Source of the DNA: Amycolatopsis umgeniensis
GTDB taxonomy: Bacteria > Actinomycetota > Actinomycetes > Mycobacteriales > Pseudonocardiaceae
DNA: 64,000 nt
Direction: 5' to 3'
NCBI RefSeq assembly: GCF_014205155.1
Contig: NZ_JACHMX010000001.1
Location: 7,192,001-7,256,000 of the forward strand
Shown here: piece after piece, positions 38,974 through 47,190 of the stretch
Layout: each line of letters opens with the position of its first letter
Position numbering within the stretch: the stretch's first letter is position 1
Translations under genes and position numbers: made by a program
Notes under the pieces: generated by a model
What the model was told of the DNA's origin: nothing
Seen by the model: the letters and a program-made list of their open reading frames with translations, nothing else
Database searches by the model: none

Positions 38974-40859
38974 TGGGTTACCTCCACAGGGGTCAAAGTG
39001 TGCGCCGGAGCGCCGAAGTGTTCCGGCGTGAGCGGTCCGAACACGCTCGCGCCCTGATCGGCGGGGCCGACCGCGCGGCGCAGCGCCGCGAACAGCTCCC
39101 GGCCGGTGCCGGTCCAGGATGCCTCCGAAGGCGGGGAGTCCACCAGTTCACGGTGGGCGAGTTCTTCGTCACCCACGAAGACGTCCAGCGTCCCGGCCTT
39201 GGCGTCGAGACGGACGACGTCACCGTCGGCGATGCGCGCGATCGGGCCGCCCACAGCGGCTTCCGGGGTCACCTGGATCGCCGCCGGGATCTTGCCGGAC
39301 GCGCCGGACATCCGGCCGTCGGTGAGCAACGCCACCTGGTGCCCGCGGTCCATCAGCACGCCCAGTGCCGGAGTGAGCCCGTGCAGCTCCGGCATCCCGT
39401 TGGCCTGCGGACCCTGCTGTCGGATGACCACGACGACGTCGCGGTCCAGCTCGCCCGCCTCGAAAGCGTCCTTGAAGGACTTCTGGTCGGTGAACACCCG
39501 CGCCGGGGCCTGGACGACCCGGTGCTCCGGGGCCACCGCCGACACCTTGATCACCGCGCGGCCGAGGTTGCCCGCGACCATCCGCAGCCCGCCGTCGGCG
39601 GCGAACGGCCGCCATGCGGGACGCAGGACGTCTTCGTCGAGGCTGCGGGTCGGCACGTCGCGCCAGACCAGCTCGCCCTCGGACAGGATCGGCTCCTGCC
39701 GGTAGCGGTGCAGGCCCGGTCCGGCGACGGTCTGGACGTCTTCGTGCAGCAGGCCCGCGTCGAGCAGCGTGCCGACCAGGAACTGGATGCCCCCGGCGGC
39801 GTGGAAGTGGTTGATGTCCGCGCTGCCGTTCGGGTACACGCGCGCCAGCAGCGGGATCACCGACGAAAGATCGGAGAAGTCGTCCCAGGTCAGCTGGATG
39901 CCCGCGGCGGCGGCGATCGCGACGAGGTGCATCGTGTGGTTGGTCGAGCCGCCCGTCGCGAGCAGCGCGATGACGCCGTTGACGACGGCCTTCTCGTCGA
40001 TCACCCGCGAGACCGGCGTGTACTCCTCGCCACGCGAAAGCTTCACCACGCGCCGCCCGGCCTCTTCGGTGAGGACGCGCCGCAGCGGCGAGTTCGGCTG
40101 CACGAAGCTGGCGCCCGGAAGGTGCAGGCCCATCACCTCGACGACCATCTGGTTCGAGTTGGCCGTGCCGTAGAAGGTGCAGGTGCCCGCCGAGTGATAC
40201 GAAGCCGCTTCGGCGTCCAGCAGGTCTTCACGGGTCGCCTTGCCCTCGGCGTAGAGCTGGCGCACGCGCGCCTTCTCCTTGTTCGGCAGACCGGAGTTCA
40301 TCGGTCCGGCGGGCACCAGGATCGCCGGGAGGTGCCCGAAGGACAGCGCGCCGATCAGCAGCCCCGGCACGATCTTGTCGCAGACGCCGAGCAGCAGTGC
40401 CGCGTCGAACATGTCGTGGGACAGCGCGATCGCGGTCGACATCGCGATCACCTCGCGGCTGAACAGCGACAGCTCCATCCCCGGGCGGCCCTGGGTGACG
40501 CCGTCGCACATCGCGGGCACACCGCCGGCGAACTGGGCCACCCCGCCCGCTTGGCGGACCGAACCTTTCAGCATCGCGGGGTATTCCTGCATCGGCTGGT
40601 GCGCCGAAAGCATGTCGTTGTAGGAAGAGACGATCGCGACGCCCGGCGCCCGCGCGGCGCGCAGTGCCGCTTTGTCGACACCTTCCATCGCGGCGAAGCC
40701 GTGGGCGAGGTTGCTGCAGTCGAGCCCGCGCCGCACAGGGCCTTCTTCGTGGGCGGCGGCGACGCGCTCGAGATACGCGGCGCGGGTTTCGGCGCTGCGG
40801 GCGGCGACGCGTTCGGTGACTTCGGCGATGATGGGGTGGACGTTCGGGGCGGTGCTCAT
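38970..40859 (-). CDS. edd: 6-phosphogluconate dehydratase
   Basis: 629 residues from the ATG at 40859 ([14 protein letters not shown]), chosen because homology to Edd begins there. IlvD/Edd family motifs include [21 protein letters not shown] and [14 protein letters not shown] with iron-sulfur Cys residues, [21 protein letters not shown] and [22 protein letters not shown]. It makes KDPG from 6-phosphogluconate. With eda it gives a complete Entner-Doudoroff lower branch. Confidence 0.95.
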   Translation of the reverse strand: MSTAPNVHPIIAEVTERVAARSAETRAAYLERVAAAHEEGPVRRGLDCSNLAHGFAAMEGVDKAALRAARAPGVAIVSSYNDMLSAHQPMQEYPAMLKGSVRQAGGVAQFAGGVPAMCDGVTQGRPGMELSLFSREVIAMSTAIALSHDMFDAALLLGVCDKIVPGLLIGALSFGHLPAILVPAGPMNSGLPNKEKARVRQLYAEGKATREDLLDAEAASYHSAGTCTFYGTANSNQMVVEVMGLHLPGASFVQPNSPLRRVLTEEAGRRVVKLSRGEEYTPVSRVIDEKAVVNGVIALLATGGSTNHTMHLVAIAAAAGIQLTWDDFSDLSSVIPLLARVYPNGSADINHFHAAGGIQFLVGTLLDAGLLHEDVQTVAGPGLHRYRQEPILSEGELVWRDVPTRSLDEDVLRPAWRPFAADGGLRMVAGNLGRAVIKVSAVAPEHRVVQAPARVFTDQKSFKDAFEAGELDRDVVVVIRQQGPQANGMPELHGLTPALGVLMDRGHQVALLTDGRMSGASGKIPAAIQVTPEAAVGGPIARIADGDVVRLDAKAGTLDVFVGDEELAHRELVDSPPSEASWTGTGRELFAALRRAVGPADQGASVFGPLTPEHFGAPAHTLTPVEVTQ

Positions 40860-40986
40860 TGTCCGGCTCCGGATCACTGGTCGTGGTGGTCCGCGGGACG
40901 GCAACGCTGACGTCGCTGGGTCGTGACAGTGGCCACAGTAACCCAGGGGAAAGCCCGAATCAAAATCGATACAGAAGATCGACTCG

Positions 40987-41002
40987 CGTGACCTCCGTCA
41001 CG
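40987..41002. promoter_or_regulatory. CRP/GlxR-like dyad upstream of the sdh operon
   Basis: CGTGA-CCTCCG-TCACG is a perfect dyad close to the actinobacterial CRP/GlxR consensus TGTGA-N6-TCACA. Downstream -10 candidates are TAGGTT (41007) and TACTGT (41014). The left half also matches the core of the 21-nt repeats (GACTCGCGTGA), so it may instead be a lone repeat unit. The rest of 40860-41122 holds no gene. Confidence 0.45.
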
Positions 41003-41122
41003 CCCCTAGGTTCTACTGTGCTACTTGTCACATTGCACAACGCGCGGCAGAGTCGAGATGGCGAGGATCGCTTGCCCTCGAAGGCTCAAGCGGCCAACCG
41101 AACCGACCATCGGGAGGTACCG

Positions 41123-41410
41123 ATGTCCACCACAGAGATCGCCGAGCTTCGGCGAGCCATCGGTCAGCTGAGGCAGTGCGTCGGCGCGCTGCGGTCCCGA
41201 TACGGCGACGCTTCCGCGGTACAGCGGCTGGCGAACGACGTGGAACGCCTCGACATCGACGCGACGGATCTCGACACGACCCCGCACGCGGTCCCCGCGC
41301 AGGCGAAATCGGCCGAACGCGTCCCGGTCCCCGACACGCCGTACGACCCGTCGCTCTGGCACGGCGCCGATGACGAAGGCGTCGGCGGCTACAAGCGCGA
41401 CCAGCGGTGA
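41123..41410 (+). CDS. Small Rv0250c-like protein, first gene of the sdh operon
   Basis: 95 residues from ATG 41123 (GGGAGG upstream). The N-terminal half is helical and charged (MSTTEIAELRRAIGQLRQCVGALRSRYGD); the C-terminal half is Pro/Asp-rich and ends SLWHGADDEGVGGYKRDQR. A small protein of similar size (Rv0250c) heads the sdh1 operon in Mtb. Its stop overlaps the next start (GTGA), so production with the dehydrogenase is coupled. Possibly an accessory or assembly protein. Confidence 0.8.
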   Translation: MSTTEIAELRRAIGQLRQCVGALRSRYGDASAVQRLANDVERLDIDATDLDTTPHAVPAQAKSAERVPVPDTPYDPSLWHGADDEGVGGYKRDQR

Positions 41411-42237
41411 GCGCCCCCGCCGGCGAAGAGGCCGGACGGGGTACGGGGGTCCGCGCACCGTCGCGGGCCCGGATCGCCGAAAAAACGCTGCGCACCGACC
41501 GGTGGTGGCTGTCCCCGCTGCTGACCGTCCTCGGCCTCTCCACCTTCATCGTCTACGCGACGATCAGGGCCTTCGTGCGCACCGCCTACTGGGTGCCCGA
41601 GTACCACTACCTGACGCCGTTCTATTCGCCCTGCGTCTCGGAATCCTGCGTCGAAGGCTCCCGGCATTTCGGGGCCTGGTTCGGCGAGCTGCCGGGCTTC
41701 ATCCCGCTCGGCTTCCTGGTCCTGCCGTTCCTGCTGGGCTTCCGGCTGACCTGCTACTACTACCGCAAGGCCTACTACCGGGCCGTCTGGTTCTCGCCGC
41801 CCGCCTGCGCGGTCGCGGAGCCGCACGCGAAGTACACCGGGGAGACCCGGCTGCCGCTGATCATCCAGAACGTCCACCGCTACTTCTTCTACGTGGCCGT
41901 GGTCGTCTCACTGGTCAACACCTATGACGCGATCACCGCGTTCCACGGCATCGACGGCGGGTTCGGGTTCGGGCTCGGCAACATCGTGCTGACCGGCAAC
42001 GTGATCCTGTTGTGGGCGTACACGTTGTCGTGCCACTCGTGCCGTCACGTGACCGGCGGCAGGCTCAAGCACTTCTCCAAACATCCGGTCCGCTACTGGA
42101 TCTGGACGCAGATCACGAAGCTCAACACCCGGCACATGGCGCTGGCGTGGACGACGCTCGGCACGCTCGTGCTGACGGATCTCTACGTGATGCTCGTGGC
42201 CAGTGGCGCTATTTCGGATCTGCGGTTCATCAACTAG
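41407..42237 (+). CDS. Succinate dehydrogenase membrane-anchor subunit (Sdh1-type, Rv0249c-like)
   Basis: 276 residues with about five membrane helices. Conserved His residues in helices (NVHRYFFYVAVVVSL; LSCHSCRHVTGG; TRHMALAWTT) are candidate haem ligands. Cys residues in SPCVSESCVEG lie in a loop. Anchors of this size are single fused subunits replacing SdhC and SdhD in actinobacterial Sdh1. It passes electrons to menaquinone. Confidence 0.88.
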   Translation: MSAPAGEEAGRGTGVRAPSRARIAEKTLRTDRWWLSPLLTVLGLSTFIVYATIRAFVRTAYWVPEYHYLTPFYSPCVSESCVEGSRHFGAWFGELPGFIPLGFLVLPFLLGFRLTCYYYRKAYYRAVWFSPPACAVAEPHAKYTGETRLPLIIQNVHRYFFYVAVVVSLVNTYDAITAFHGIDGGFGFGLGNIVLTGNVILLWAYTLSCHSCRHVTGGRLKHFSKHPVRYWIWTQITKLNTRHMALAWTTLGTLVLTDLYVMLVASGAISDLRFIN

Positions 42238-42288
42238 CGGCGAGGGAATCTCCCGTCCCCGGCGACAAGCTTTGAGGTGGCTCTTTCT

Positions 42289-44205
42289 ATGACCGAGGTC
42301 GAACGGCTCAACTACGACGTGGTGGTGATCGGGGCCGGCGGTGCCGGTCTCCGCGCGGTCATCGAAGCCCGTGAACGCGGCTTCAGCGTCGCGGTGGTGT
42401 GCAAATCGCTGTTCGGCAAGGCGCATACGGTGATGGCCGAAGGCGGCTGCGCGGCGTCGATGGGCAACGCGAACTCGAACGACAACTGGCAGGTACACTT
42501 CCGCGACACCATGCGTGGCGGGAAGTTCCTCAACAACTGGCGGATGGCCGAACTCCACGCCAGGGAGGCGCCGGACCGGGTCTGGGAACTCGAGACCTAC
42601 GGCGCGCTGTTCGACCGCACCGCCGACGGCCGGATCAGCCAGCGCAACTTCGGCGGGCACACGTACCCGAGGCTCGCGCACGTCGGTGACCGCACCGGTC
42701 TCGAACTGATCCGCACGATGCAGCAGAAAATCGTTTCGCTGCAACAAGAGGACTTCAAGGAGACCGGCGACTACGAGGCGAGGATCAAGGTCTTCGCCGA
42801 GTGCACGATCACCGAGCTGCTGACCGACGACGGCCGGATCTCGGGTGCTTTCGGCTACTGGCGCGAAAGCGGCCGGTTCATCCTGTTCGAGACGCCCGCG
42901 GTGGTGCTGGCCACCGGCGGCATCGGGAAGTCCTTCAAGGTCACCTCGAACTCGTGGGAGTACACCGGTGACGGGCACGCGCTGGCGCTGCGGGCCGGGG
43001 CGACGCTCATCAACATGGAGTTCGTCCAGTTCCACCCGACGGGCATGGTCTGGCCGCCGAGTGTGAAGGGGATCCTCGTCACCGAAGGCGTCCGTGGCGA
43101 CGGCGGTGTCCTCAAGAACACCGAGGACAAACGGTTCATGTTCGAGTACGTCCCCGACGTGTTCAAGGGGCAGTACGCGGACAGCGAGGAAGAAGCCGAC
43201 CGCTGGTACACCGACCAGGAGAAGAACCGGCGCACCCCGGACCTGCTGCCGCGCGACGAGGTGGCGCGTGCCATCAACTCCGAGGTCAAGGCGGGCCGGG
43301 GATCGCCGCACGGCGGGGTCTTCCTCGACATCGCCAGCAGGCTGCCCGCGGAGGAGATCCGCAAACGGCTGCCGTCGATGTACCACCAGTTCAAGGAACT
43401 CGCCGACGTCGACATCACGAAGGAGCCGATGGAGGTCGGCCCCACCTGTCACTACGTGATGGGCGGGATCGAGGTCGACCCGGACACCGCGTCGTCGAGC
43501 GTGCCGGGGCTGTTCGCCGCCGGTGAGTGCTCGGGCGGGATGCACGGGTCGAACCGGCTCGGCGGGAACTCGCTTTCGGATCTGCTCGTCTTCGGCCGCC
43601 GCGCGGGGCTCGGCGCCGCGTCGTACGTGGCGGAACTGAAGGAGCGTCCGACGGTCGATCAGTCCGATGTGGACGCCGCGGCGGAGATGGCGCTCGCGCC
43701 GTTCGACCCGCCGGGCAACGGTGTCGAAGAGAATCCGTACAGCCTGCACACCGAACTGCAGCAGTCGATGAACGATCTGGTCGGCATCATCCGCAAGTCG
43801 GAGGAGATCGAGCGGGCGCTGGAGAAACTCGGGGAGCTGCGCGAGCGGATCAAGCGGGTCACCGTCGAGGGGCACCGGCAGTTCAACCCCGGCTGGCACC
43901 TCGCCGTCGACCTGCGGAACATGCTGATGGTCAGCGAATGCGTCGCCAGGGCCGCGCTCACCAGGACCGAAAGCCGGGGCGGGCACACGCGCGACGACCA
44001 TCCGGGTATGGATTCCCAGTGGCGCAACAAACTCCTCGTCTGTTCGGCCACGCCGGGCGACAACCCGGTGGTGCCGGACATCGGCATCGAGGTCAAGGCG
44101 CAGACCCCACTGCGGCAGGACCTGCTGGAGCTGTTCGAACTGTCCGAGCTCGGGAAGTACTACACCGACGACGAACTGACTTCGCACCCCGGGAGTCCGG
44201 CATGA
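42289..44205 (+). CDS. sdhA: Succinate dehydrogenase flavoprotein subunit
   Basis: 638 residues from ATG 42289 (in-frame GTG 42277 also possible). FAD motif DVVVIGAGGAGLRAVIEARERG, the flavin-His region (HTVMAEGGCAASMGN), FHPTGMVWPPSVKGILVTEGVRGDGG with active-site residues, and HGSNRLGGNSLSDLLVFGRRAG. It oxidises succinate to fumarate. It fits Mtb Rv0248c (Sdh1). It overlaps sdhB by ATGA. Confidence 0.95.
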   Translation: MTEVERLNYDVVVIGAGGAGLRAVIEARERGFSVAVVCKSLFGKAHTVMAEGGCAASMGNANSNDNWQVHFRDTMRGGKFLNNWRMAELHAREAPDRVWELETYGALFDRTADGRISQRNFGGHTYPRLAHVGDRTGLELIRTMQQKIVSLQQEDFKETGDYEARIKVFAECTITELLTDDGRISGAFGYWRESGRFILFETPAVVLATGGIGKSFKVTSNSWEYTGDGHALALRAGATLINMEFVQFHPTGMVWPPSVKGILVTEGVRGDGGVLKNTEDKRFMFEYVPDVFKGQYADSEEEADRWYTDQEKNRRTPDLLPRDEVARAINSEVKAGRGSPHGGVFLDIASRLPAEEIRKRLPSMYHQFKELADVDITKEPMEVGPTCHYVMGGIEVDPDTASSSVPGLFAAGECSGGMHGSNRLGGNSLSDLLVFGRRAGLGAASYVAELKERPTVDQSDVDAAAEMALAPFDPPGNGVEENPYSLHTELQQSMNDLVGIIRKSEEIERALEKLGELRERIKRVTVEGHRQFNPGWHLAVDLRNMLMVSECVARAALTRTESRGGHTRDDHPGMDSQWRNKLLVCSATPGDNPVVPDIGIEVKAQTPLRQDLLELFELSELGKYYTDDELTSHPGSPA

Positions 44206-44954
44206 GCTACAAGGCGAGTTTCCGGGTCTGGCGCGGCGACGCCGATTCGGGTGAGCTGAAGGACTACACCGTCGAGGTCAACGAGGGCGAGGTCGTCCTC
44301 GACATCATCCACCGGTTGCAGGCCACGCAGGCCTCGGATCTGGCGGTGCGGTGGAACTGCAAGGCGGGCAAATGCGGTTCGTGCTCGGCGGAGATCAACG
44401 GCAAGCCACGGTTGCTGTGTATGACCCGGATGTCGACCTTCACCGAGGACGAGGTCATCACCGTGACGCCGATGCGGACGTTCCCGGTGATCCGCGACCT
44501 GGTGACCGACGTGTCGTTCAACTACACCAAGGCCCGCGAGATCCCGTCGTTCACCCCGCCTCCGGAGCTGAAGCCGGGGGAGTACCGGATGCAGCAGGTC
44601 GACGTCGAGCGCTCGCAGGAGTTCCGTAAGTGCATCGAATGCTTCCTGTGCCAGAACACCTGCCACGTCGTGCGTGACCACGAGGAGAACAAGGAGGCCT
44701 TCGCCGGGCCTCGCTACCTCATGCGCATCGCCGAACTCGAGATGCATCCCCTCGACGTCGCCGACCGGCGTGACGAGGCGCAGGAGGAACACGGGCTCGG
44801 GTACTGCAACATCACCAAGTGCTGCTCGGACGTGTGCCCGGAGGGCATCCACATCACCGACAACGCGCTGATCCCGATGAAGGAACGCGTCGCGGACCGG
44901 AAGTACGACCCCATCGTGTGGCTGGGGAACAAGCTGTTCCGGCGGGACAAGTAA
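44202..44954 (+). CDS. sdhB: Succinate dehydrogenase iron-sulfur subunit
   Basis: 250 residues. The plant-ferredoxin [2Fe-2S] site is C-x4-C-x2-C then C (CKAGKCGSC ... LLC). Two more clusters are bound by CIECFLCQNTC and CNITKCCSDVCPEG, where the usual last Cys-Pro is kept. It links the flavin to the quinone site. Last gene of the operon; a composite repeat element begins 4 bp after its stop. Confidence 0.95.
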   Translation: MSYKASFRVWRGDADSGELKDYTVEVNEGEVVLDIIHRLQATQASDLAVRWNCKAGKCGSCSAEINGKPRLLCMTRMSTFTEDEVITVTPMRTFPVIRDLVTDVSFNYTKAREIPSFTPPPELKPGEYRMQQVDVERSQEFRKCIECFLCQNTCHVVRDHEENKEAFAGPRYLMRIAELEMHPLDVADRRDEAQEEHGLGYCNITKCCSDVCPEGIHITDNALIPMKERVADRKYDPIVWLGNKLFRRDK

Positions 44955-44958
44955 GACC

Positions 44959-45092
44959 GGACTCGTGAGTGCCGCGCCGTATCCCGGTGTCGCGAAAGCC
45001 ACTTTCGGGACGTCTGACGTCCCGAAAGTGGCTTTCGCGACATGGCTATCGGACAGTCAGTAGGTGCCGAGGACCTGCGCACTCACGAGTCC
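44959..45092. repeat. MITE-like composite: 14-bp terminal inverted repeats around a 27-bp-arm palindrome
   Basis: GGACTCGTGAGTGC (44959-44972) and GCACTCACGAGTCC (45079-45092) are perfect terminal inverted repeats. Inside lies a perfect palindrome with 27-nt arms (44988-45014 and 45016-45042) and a single central base. Total 134 bp. It codes for nothing. It lies between sdhB and the tRNA-Arg leader. Confidence 0.8.
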
Positions 45093-45110
45093 GAAACGCG
45101 AGGACGACGG

Positions 45111-45163
45111 GTTGCGAAAGCCACTTTCGCAACGTTGAAGGTTGCGAAAGTGGCTTTCGCAAC
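45111..45163. repeat. Nested palindrome, GTTGCGAAAG family
   Basis: Perfect 23-nt arms 45111-45133 and 45141-45163 with a 7-nt loop. Each arm is GTTGCGAAAG-CCA-CTTTCGCAAC or its complement, so it is itself a palindrome. Sister of the elements at 21039 and 44988. Confidence 0.85.
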
Positions 45164-45207
45164 ATCGGCGGCGTGGGTGCCCTGGTCACCTTCTACGTAC
45201 TCCTCGA

Positions 45208-45213
45208 TAACGT
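45208..45213 (+). promoter_or_regulatory. Possible -10 TAACGT for the tRNA-Arg leader transcript
   Basis: TAACGT lies about 85 bp upstream of the leader ORF, past the repeat elements. A -35 is not clear. It is the best hexamer in the gap 45164-45297, which otherwise contains only a partial ACTCACGAG repeat end. Confidence 0.3.
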
Positions 45214-45297
45214 CGCGACCACTCACGAGCCGTAAATCGTTTGTGCTCACCCCAGCCCCTGACGCATCCTTGTCGCACACCGACCGAGGGAGGACGC

Positions 45298-45369
45298 ATG
45301 ACACCGCGACGCCGCTATGCCATGGCCCTTGGCATGGAAGAGAAAAGCGGCTCCCCGCCGTCGTCGTGA
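45298..45369 (+). CDS. Putative 23-residue leader peptide with Arg-Arg-Arg, upstream of tRNA-Arg
   Basis: ATG 45298 to TGA 45367-45369, with AGGGAGG 4 nt upstream of the start. The peptide begins Met-Thr-Pro-Arg-Arg-Arg-Tyr; the Arg codons are CGA, CGC, CGC (45307-45315), all of which an inosine-modified ACG anticodon reads. The ORF ends inside the left half of an antiterminator hairpin. This is the arrangement of amino-acid leader peptides such as those of trp or his operons, but here the downstream gene is the cognate tRNA. I know of no database match. Confidence 0.6.
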   Translation: MTPRRRYAMALGMEEKSGSPPSS

Positions 45370-45424
45370 CATGACGACGAGCCAGCGGAGCCGCCCTTCG
45401 GGAAACCGAATCGGGCGGCTTTTC
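45317..45424 (+). promoter_or_regulatory. Attenuator: pause hairpin, antiterminator and intrinsic terminator before tRNA-Arg
   Basis: Pause-type hairpin ATGCCA (45317-45322) with TGGCAT (45330-45335). Antiterminator: GCGGCTCC (45347-45354) with GGAGCCGC (45387-45394), and inside it CGTCGTC (45359-45365) with GACGACG (45373-45379). Terminator: GCCGCCC-TTCGG (45390-45401), a GAAA tetraloop, CCGAA and GGGCGGC (45413-45419), then TTTTCTC. Bases 45390-45394 are shared, so terminator and antiterminator exclude each other. Confidence 0.65.
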
Positions 45425-45437
45425 TCATTGTGTGTGA

Positions 45438-45509
45438 ACCCTTGTAGCTCAACGGAAAGAGCACGGCACTACGAATGCCGGGGTCCAGGTTCGATTCCTG
45501 GCAGGGGTA
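45438..45509 (+). tRNA. tRNA-Arg (anticodon ACG)
   Basis: 72 nt fold as a full cloverleaf. Acceptor ACCCTTG pairs with CAGGGGT (one T-G pair), discriminator A; D-stem GCTC/GAGC; anticodon stem CGGCA/TGCCG with loop CTACGAA, so the anticodon is ACG; T-arm CCAGG-TTCGATT-CCTGG. CCA is not encoded. With A34 changed to inosine it reads CGU, CGC and CGA. It stands alone behind an attenuator-like leader. Confidence 0.95.
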
Positions 45510-45512
45510 CTT

Positions 45513-45562
45513 CTGGAACGAAACGCCTCCGGTGCGCAGTGTGCGCCGGAGGCGTGTTCCAG
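45513..45562 (+). terminator. Hairpin downstream of tRNA-Arg
   Basis: Outer arms CTGGAAC (45513-45519) and GTTCCAG (45556-45562); inner perfect arms CGCCTCCGG (45524-45532) and CCGGAGGCG (45546-45554). It starts 4 nt after the tRNA and probably terminates or processes its transcript. From 45563 to 45715 there is one more inverted repeat (GCGGTGTGG with CCACACCGC) and no gene. Confidence 0.7.
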
Positions 45563-45715
45563 GCCAAACCCCCGGCACGGCGGGGAAACCTGTTCCGTCG
45601 TACCGGTGCGGCGGTGTGGGGTCCGTGCGTTCCACACCGCCAGAACGCGCACGGTCCGGTGACCGGCCGGGATTCATAGCCCCGGCCAGCCTGGCTCGAC
45701 ACCAGGGTGCGCGAC

Positions 45716-46159
45716 TCAGGTCGCTTTGCGGGCACTGTGCACGTCGCCGCTTTCGTGGCGATGCAGCACGATGTCCTGGAAACCGTTGTCCCGCAAGCCT
45801 TCTTCCAGGGACAGGCCGTTCGTGGCCACGACGACGAGCAGTCCGCCGGGAGCGAGGCTCGCCGTGATGCGGCCGAGAGGGCCGGGCGAGTCCAGGAACG
45901 CCGTCACGATGTCGAAGGTCCCCATCAGCGGCAGCCGGGCGGGCTGATGGACCTCGTAGGAGATCCCGGCGGGATTCCGTTCCTCTTCGCGTTGGGCGAC
46001 CGCGATCAGCACCTGGTCCGCGTCGACCCCGACCACGCGGCGGGCACCCTCGGCGCGGAACAGCCGCGGATAGCGGCCATCGCCGCACCCGACGACCAGG
46101 ACCGACCTGCCCGCCAGGTCCGGCAGCACTTCGAGCAGCGTCGCGGCCTGGTCCGCCAT
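45716..46159 (-). CDS. Small class I SAM-dependent methyltransferase-like protein
   Basis: 147 residues from ATG 46159 (ORF extends to 46186). SAM-binding motif I is VLVVGCGDGRYPRLF, followed by GVDADQ (acidic motif II) and DIVTAFL with a late PGGLLVVVAT strand. It is shorter than most methyltransferases and lacks a clear substrate domain. Target unknown. Confidence 0.78.
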   Translation of the reverse strand: MADQAATLLEVLPDLAGRSVLVVGCGDGRYPRLFRAEGARRVVGVDADQVLIAVAQREEERNPAGISYEVHQPARLPLMGTFDIVTAFLDSPGPLGRITASLAPGGLLVVVATNGLSLEEGLRDNGFQDIVLHRHESGDVHSARKAT

Positions 46160-46221
46160 ACGGCTGACGCTAGCCGAGCGGACCACCGTCCCGACAGGAC
46201 CAACAGGCCTATCCCGGAGTG

Positions 46222-46270
46222 CATGAAGGCCCCCTTCCGGTAGCCAGGCTCAAGGAAGGGGGCCTTCATG
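46222..46270. terminator. Perfect 17-bp-arm hairpin (GTGAAGG family) at the end of gluABCD
   Basis: CATGAAGGCCCCCTTCC (46222-46238) and GGAAGGGGGCCTTCATG (46254-46270), 15-nt loop. It lies 14 bp beyond the gluD stop on the minus strand. Confidence 0.8.
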
Positions 46271-46284
46271 TACTGCTCAGGGAG

Positions 46285-47190
46285 CTATACCGCCCCGCCG
46301 CTCGCGTCATCGCGGGTGAGGACGACGTTCGCCGTTGCCGCCATGACCGGCTTGGCGCCCTTGGGGGCCTTCTTCCGCCGTGCCAGCTTGTTCTCCAGCC
46401 AGCTCGCGAACTGGGTCAGGAGCAGGTTCAGCACGATGAAGATGATCGCGACGACGATCAGCGTCGGGATCGTGTTCCCGTAAAGACCGGTGAGGGGGCC
46501 GGAACCGCGGATGAGCTCGTCGAAGCCGATGGTCAGCTGACCGGCCAGCGCGGTGTCCTTCAGGATGACCACCAGCTGGCTCACCAGTGCGGGCAGCATC
46601 AGGGTGACCGCCTGGGGCAGCAGGATGTTGACCATCGTCTGGGTCTTGCGCAGGCCCAGTGCGGACGAAGCCTCGGCCTGTCCTCTCGGCAGCGACAGGA
46701 TGCCCGCCCGGAACACCTCGGCCATGACCGACCCGTTGTAGAGCACCAGACCGGTGACCGCGGCGAACAGCGGGCGGATCTCGGAGTCGATGCCGGTGTA
46801 GTACGCGTAGAACGCGGCCGCGAAGACCATCAGCAGCAGCACCGGGATGGCCCGGAAGAACTCGACGATCCAGCCGACCGGCATCCGGATCCACTTGTGG
46901 TCCGACAGCCGCCCGATGCCCAGCAGCGCACCGATCGGCAGCGCGATCACGATCGAAAGCCCGGCCGCCTTCAAGGTGTTGAGCAGGCCGGGGAGAAGGA
47001 ACTGAGTCCACGTCGAACCGTCGATGAAGGGCTTCCAGAGGGCGCCCGCCCACTGCCCCTTCTCGTCGAAGCCCGTGTAGACGTAGTAGACGACCAGCGC
47101 CAGGACGAGAACGAAAAGTACGCTGTAGAGCCAGTTTCGCGCCTTGGCCTTCGGGCCGGGGGCGTCGTACAGAACGGCCTGTGTGCTCAT
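46285..47190 (-). CDS. gluD: Glutamate ABC transporter permease GluD
   Basis: 301 residues: one N-terminal membrane segment, then the five-helix HisM-type permease core; the EAA loop reads LPRGQAEASSALGLRKTQTMVNILLPQA. Last gene of gluABCD; its ATG overlaps the gluC stop. C. glutamicum and Streptomyces carry the same gene order near recA/recX. Confidence 0.9.
   Translation of the reverse strand: MSTQAVLYDAPGPKAKARNWLYSVLFVLVLALVVYYVYTGFDEKGQWAGALWKPFIDGSTWTQFLLPGLLNTLKAAGLSIVIALPIGALLGIGRLSDHKWIRMPVGWIVEFFRAIPVLLLMVFAAAFYAYYTGIDSEIRPLFAAVTGLVLYNGSVMAEVFRAGILSLPRGQAEASSALGLRKTQTMVNILLPQAVTLMLPALVSQLVVILKDTALAGQLTIGFDELIRGSGPLTGLYGNTIPTLIVVAIIFIVLNLLLTQFASWLENKLARRKKAPKGAKPVMAATANVVLTRDDASGGAV

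Noticed and set aside
38826..40910. 694-codon plus-strand frame opposite edd
   Set aside because: Low-complexity product typical of antisense frames in high-GC DNA; edd on the other strand is clear.
41908..44187. 759-codon minus-strand frame opposite sdhA
   Set aside because: A GC-rich antisense shadow: Arg/Asp/His-rich product without domains, while the plus strand encodes an unmistakable SdhA.
45315..46088. 257-codon minus-strand frame across tRNA-Arg
   Set aside because: It runs through the tRNA and its terminator and is Arg/Pro/Gly-rich; the region is explained by the tRNA and the methyltransferase gene.
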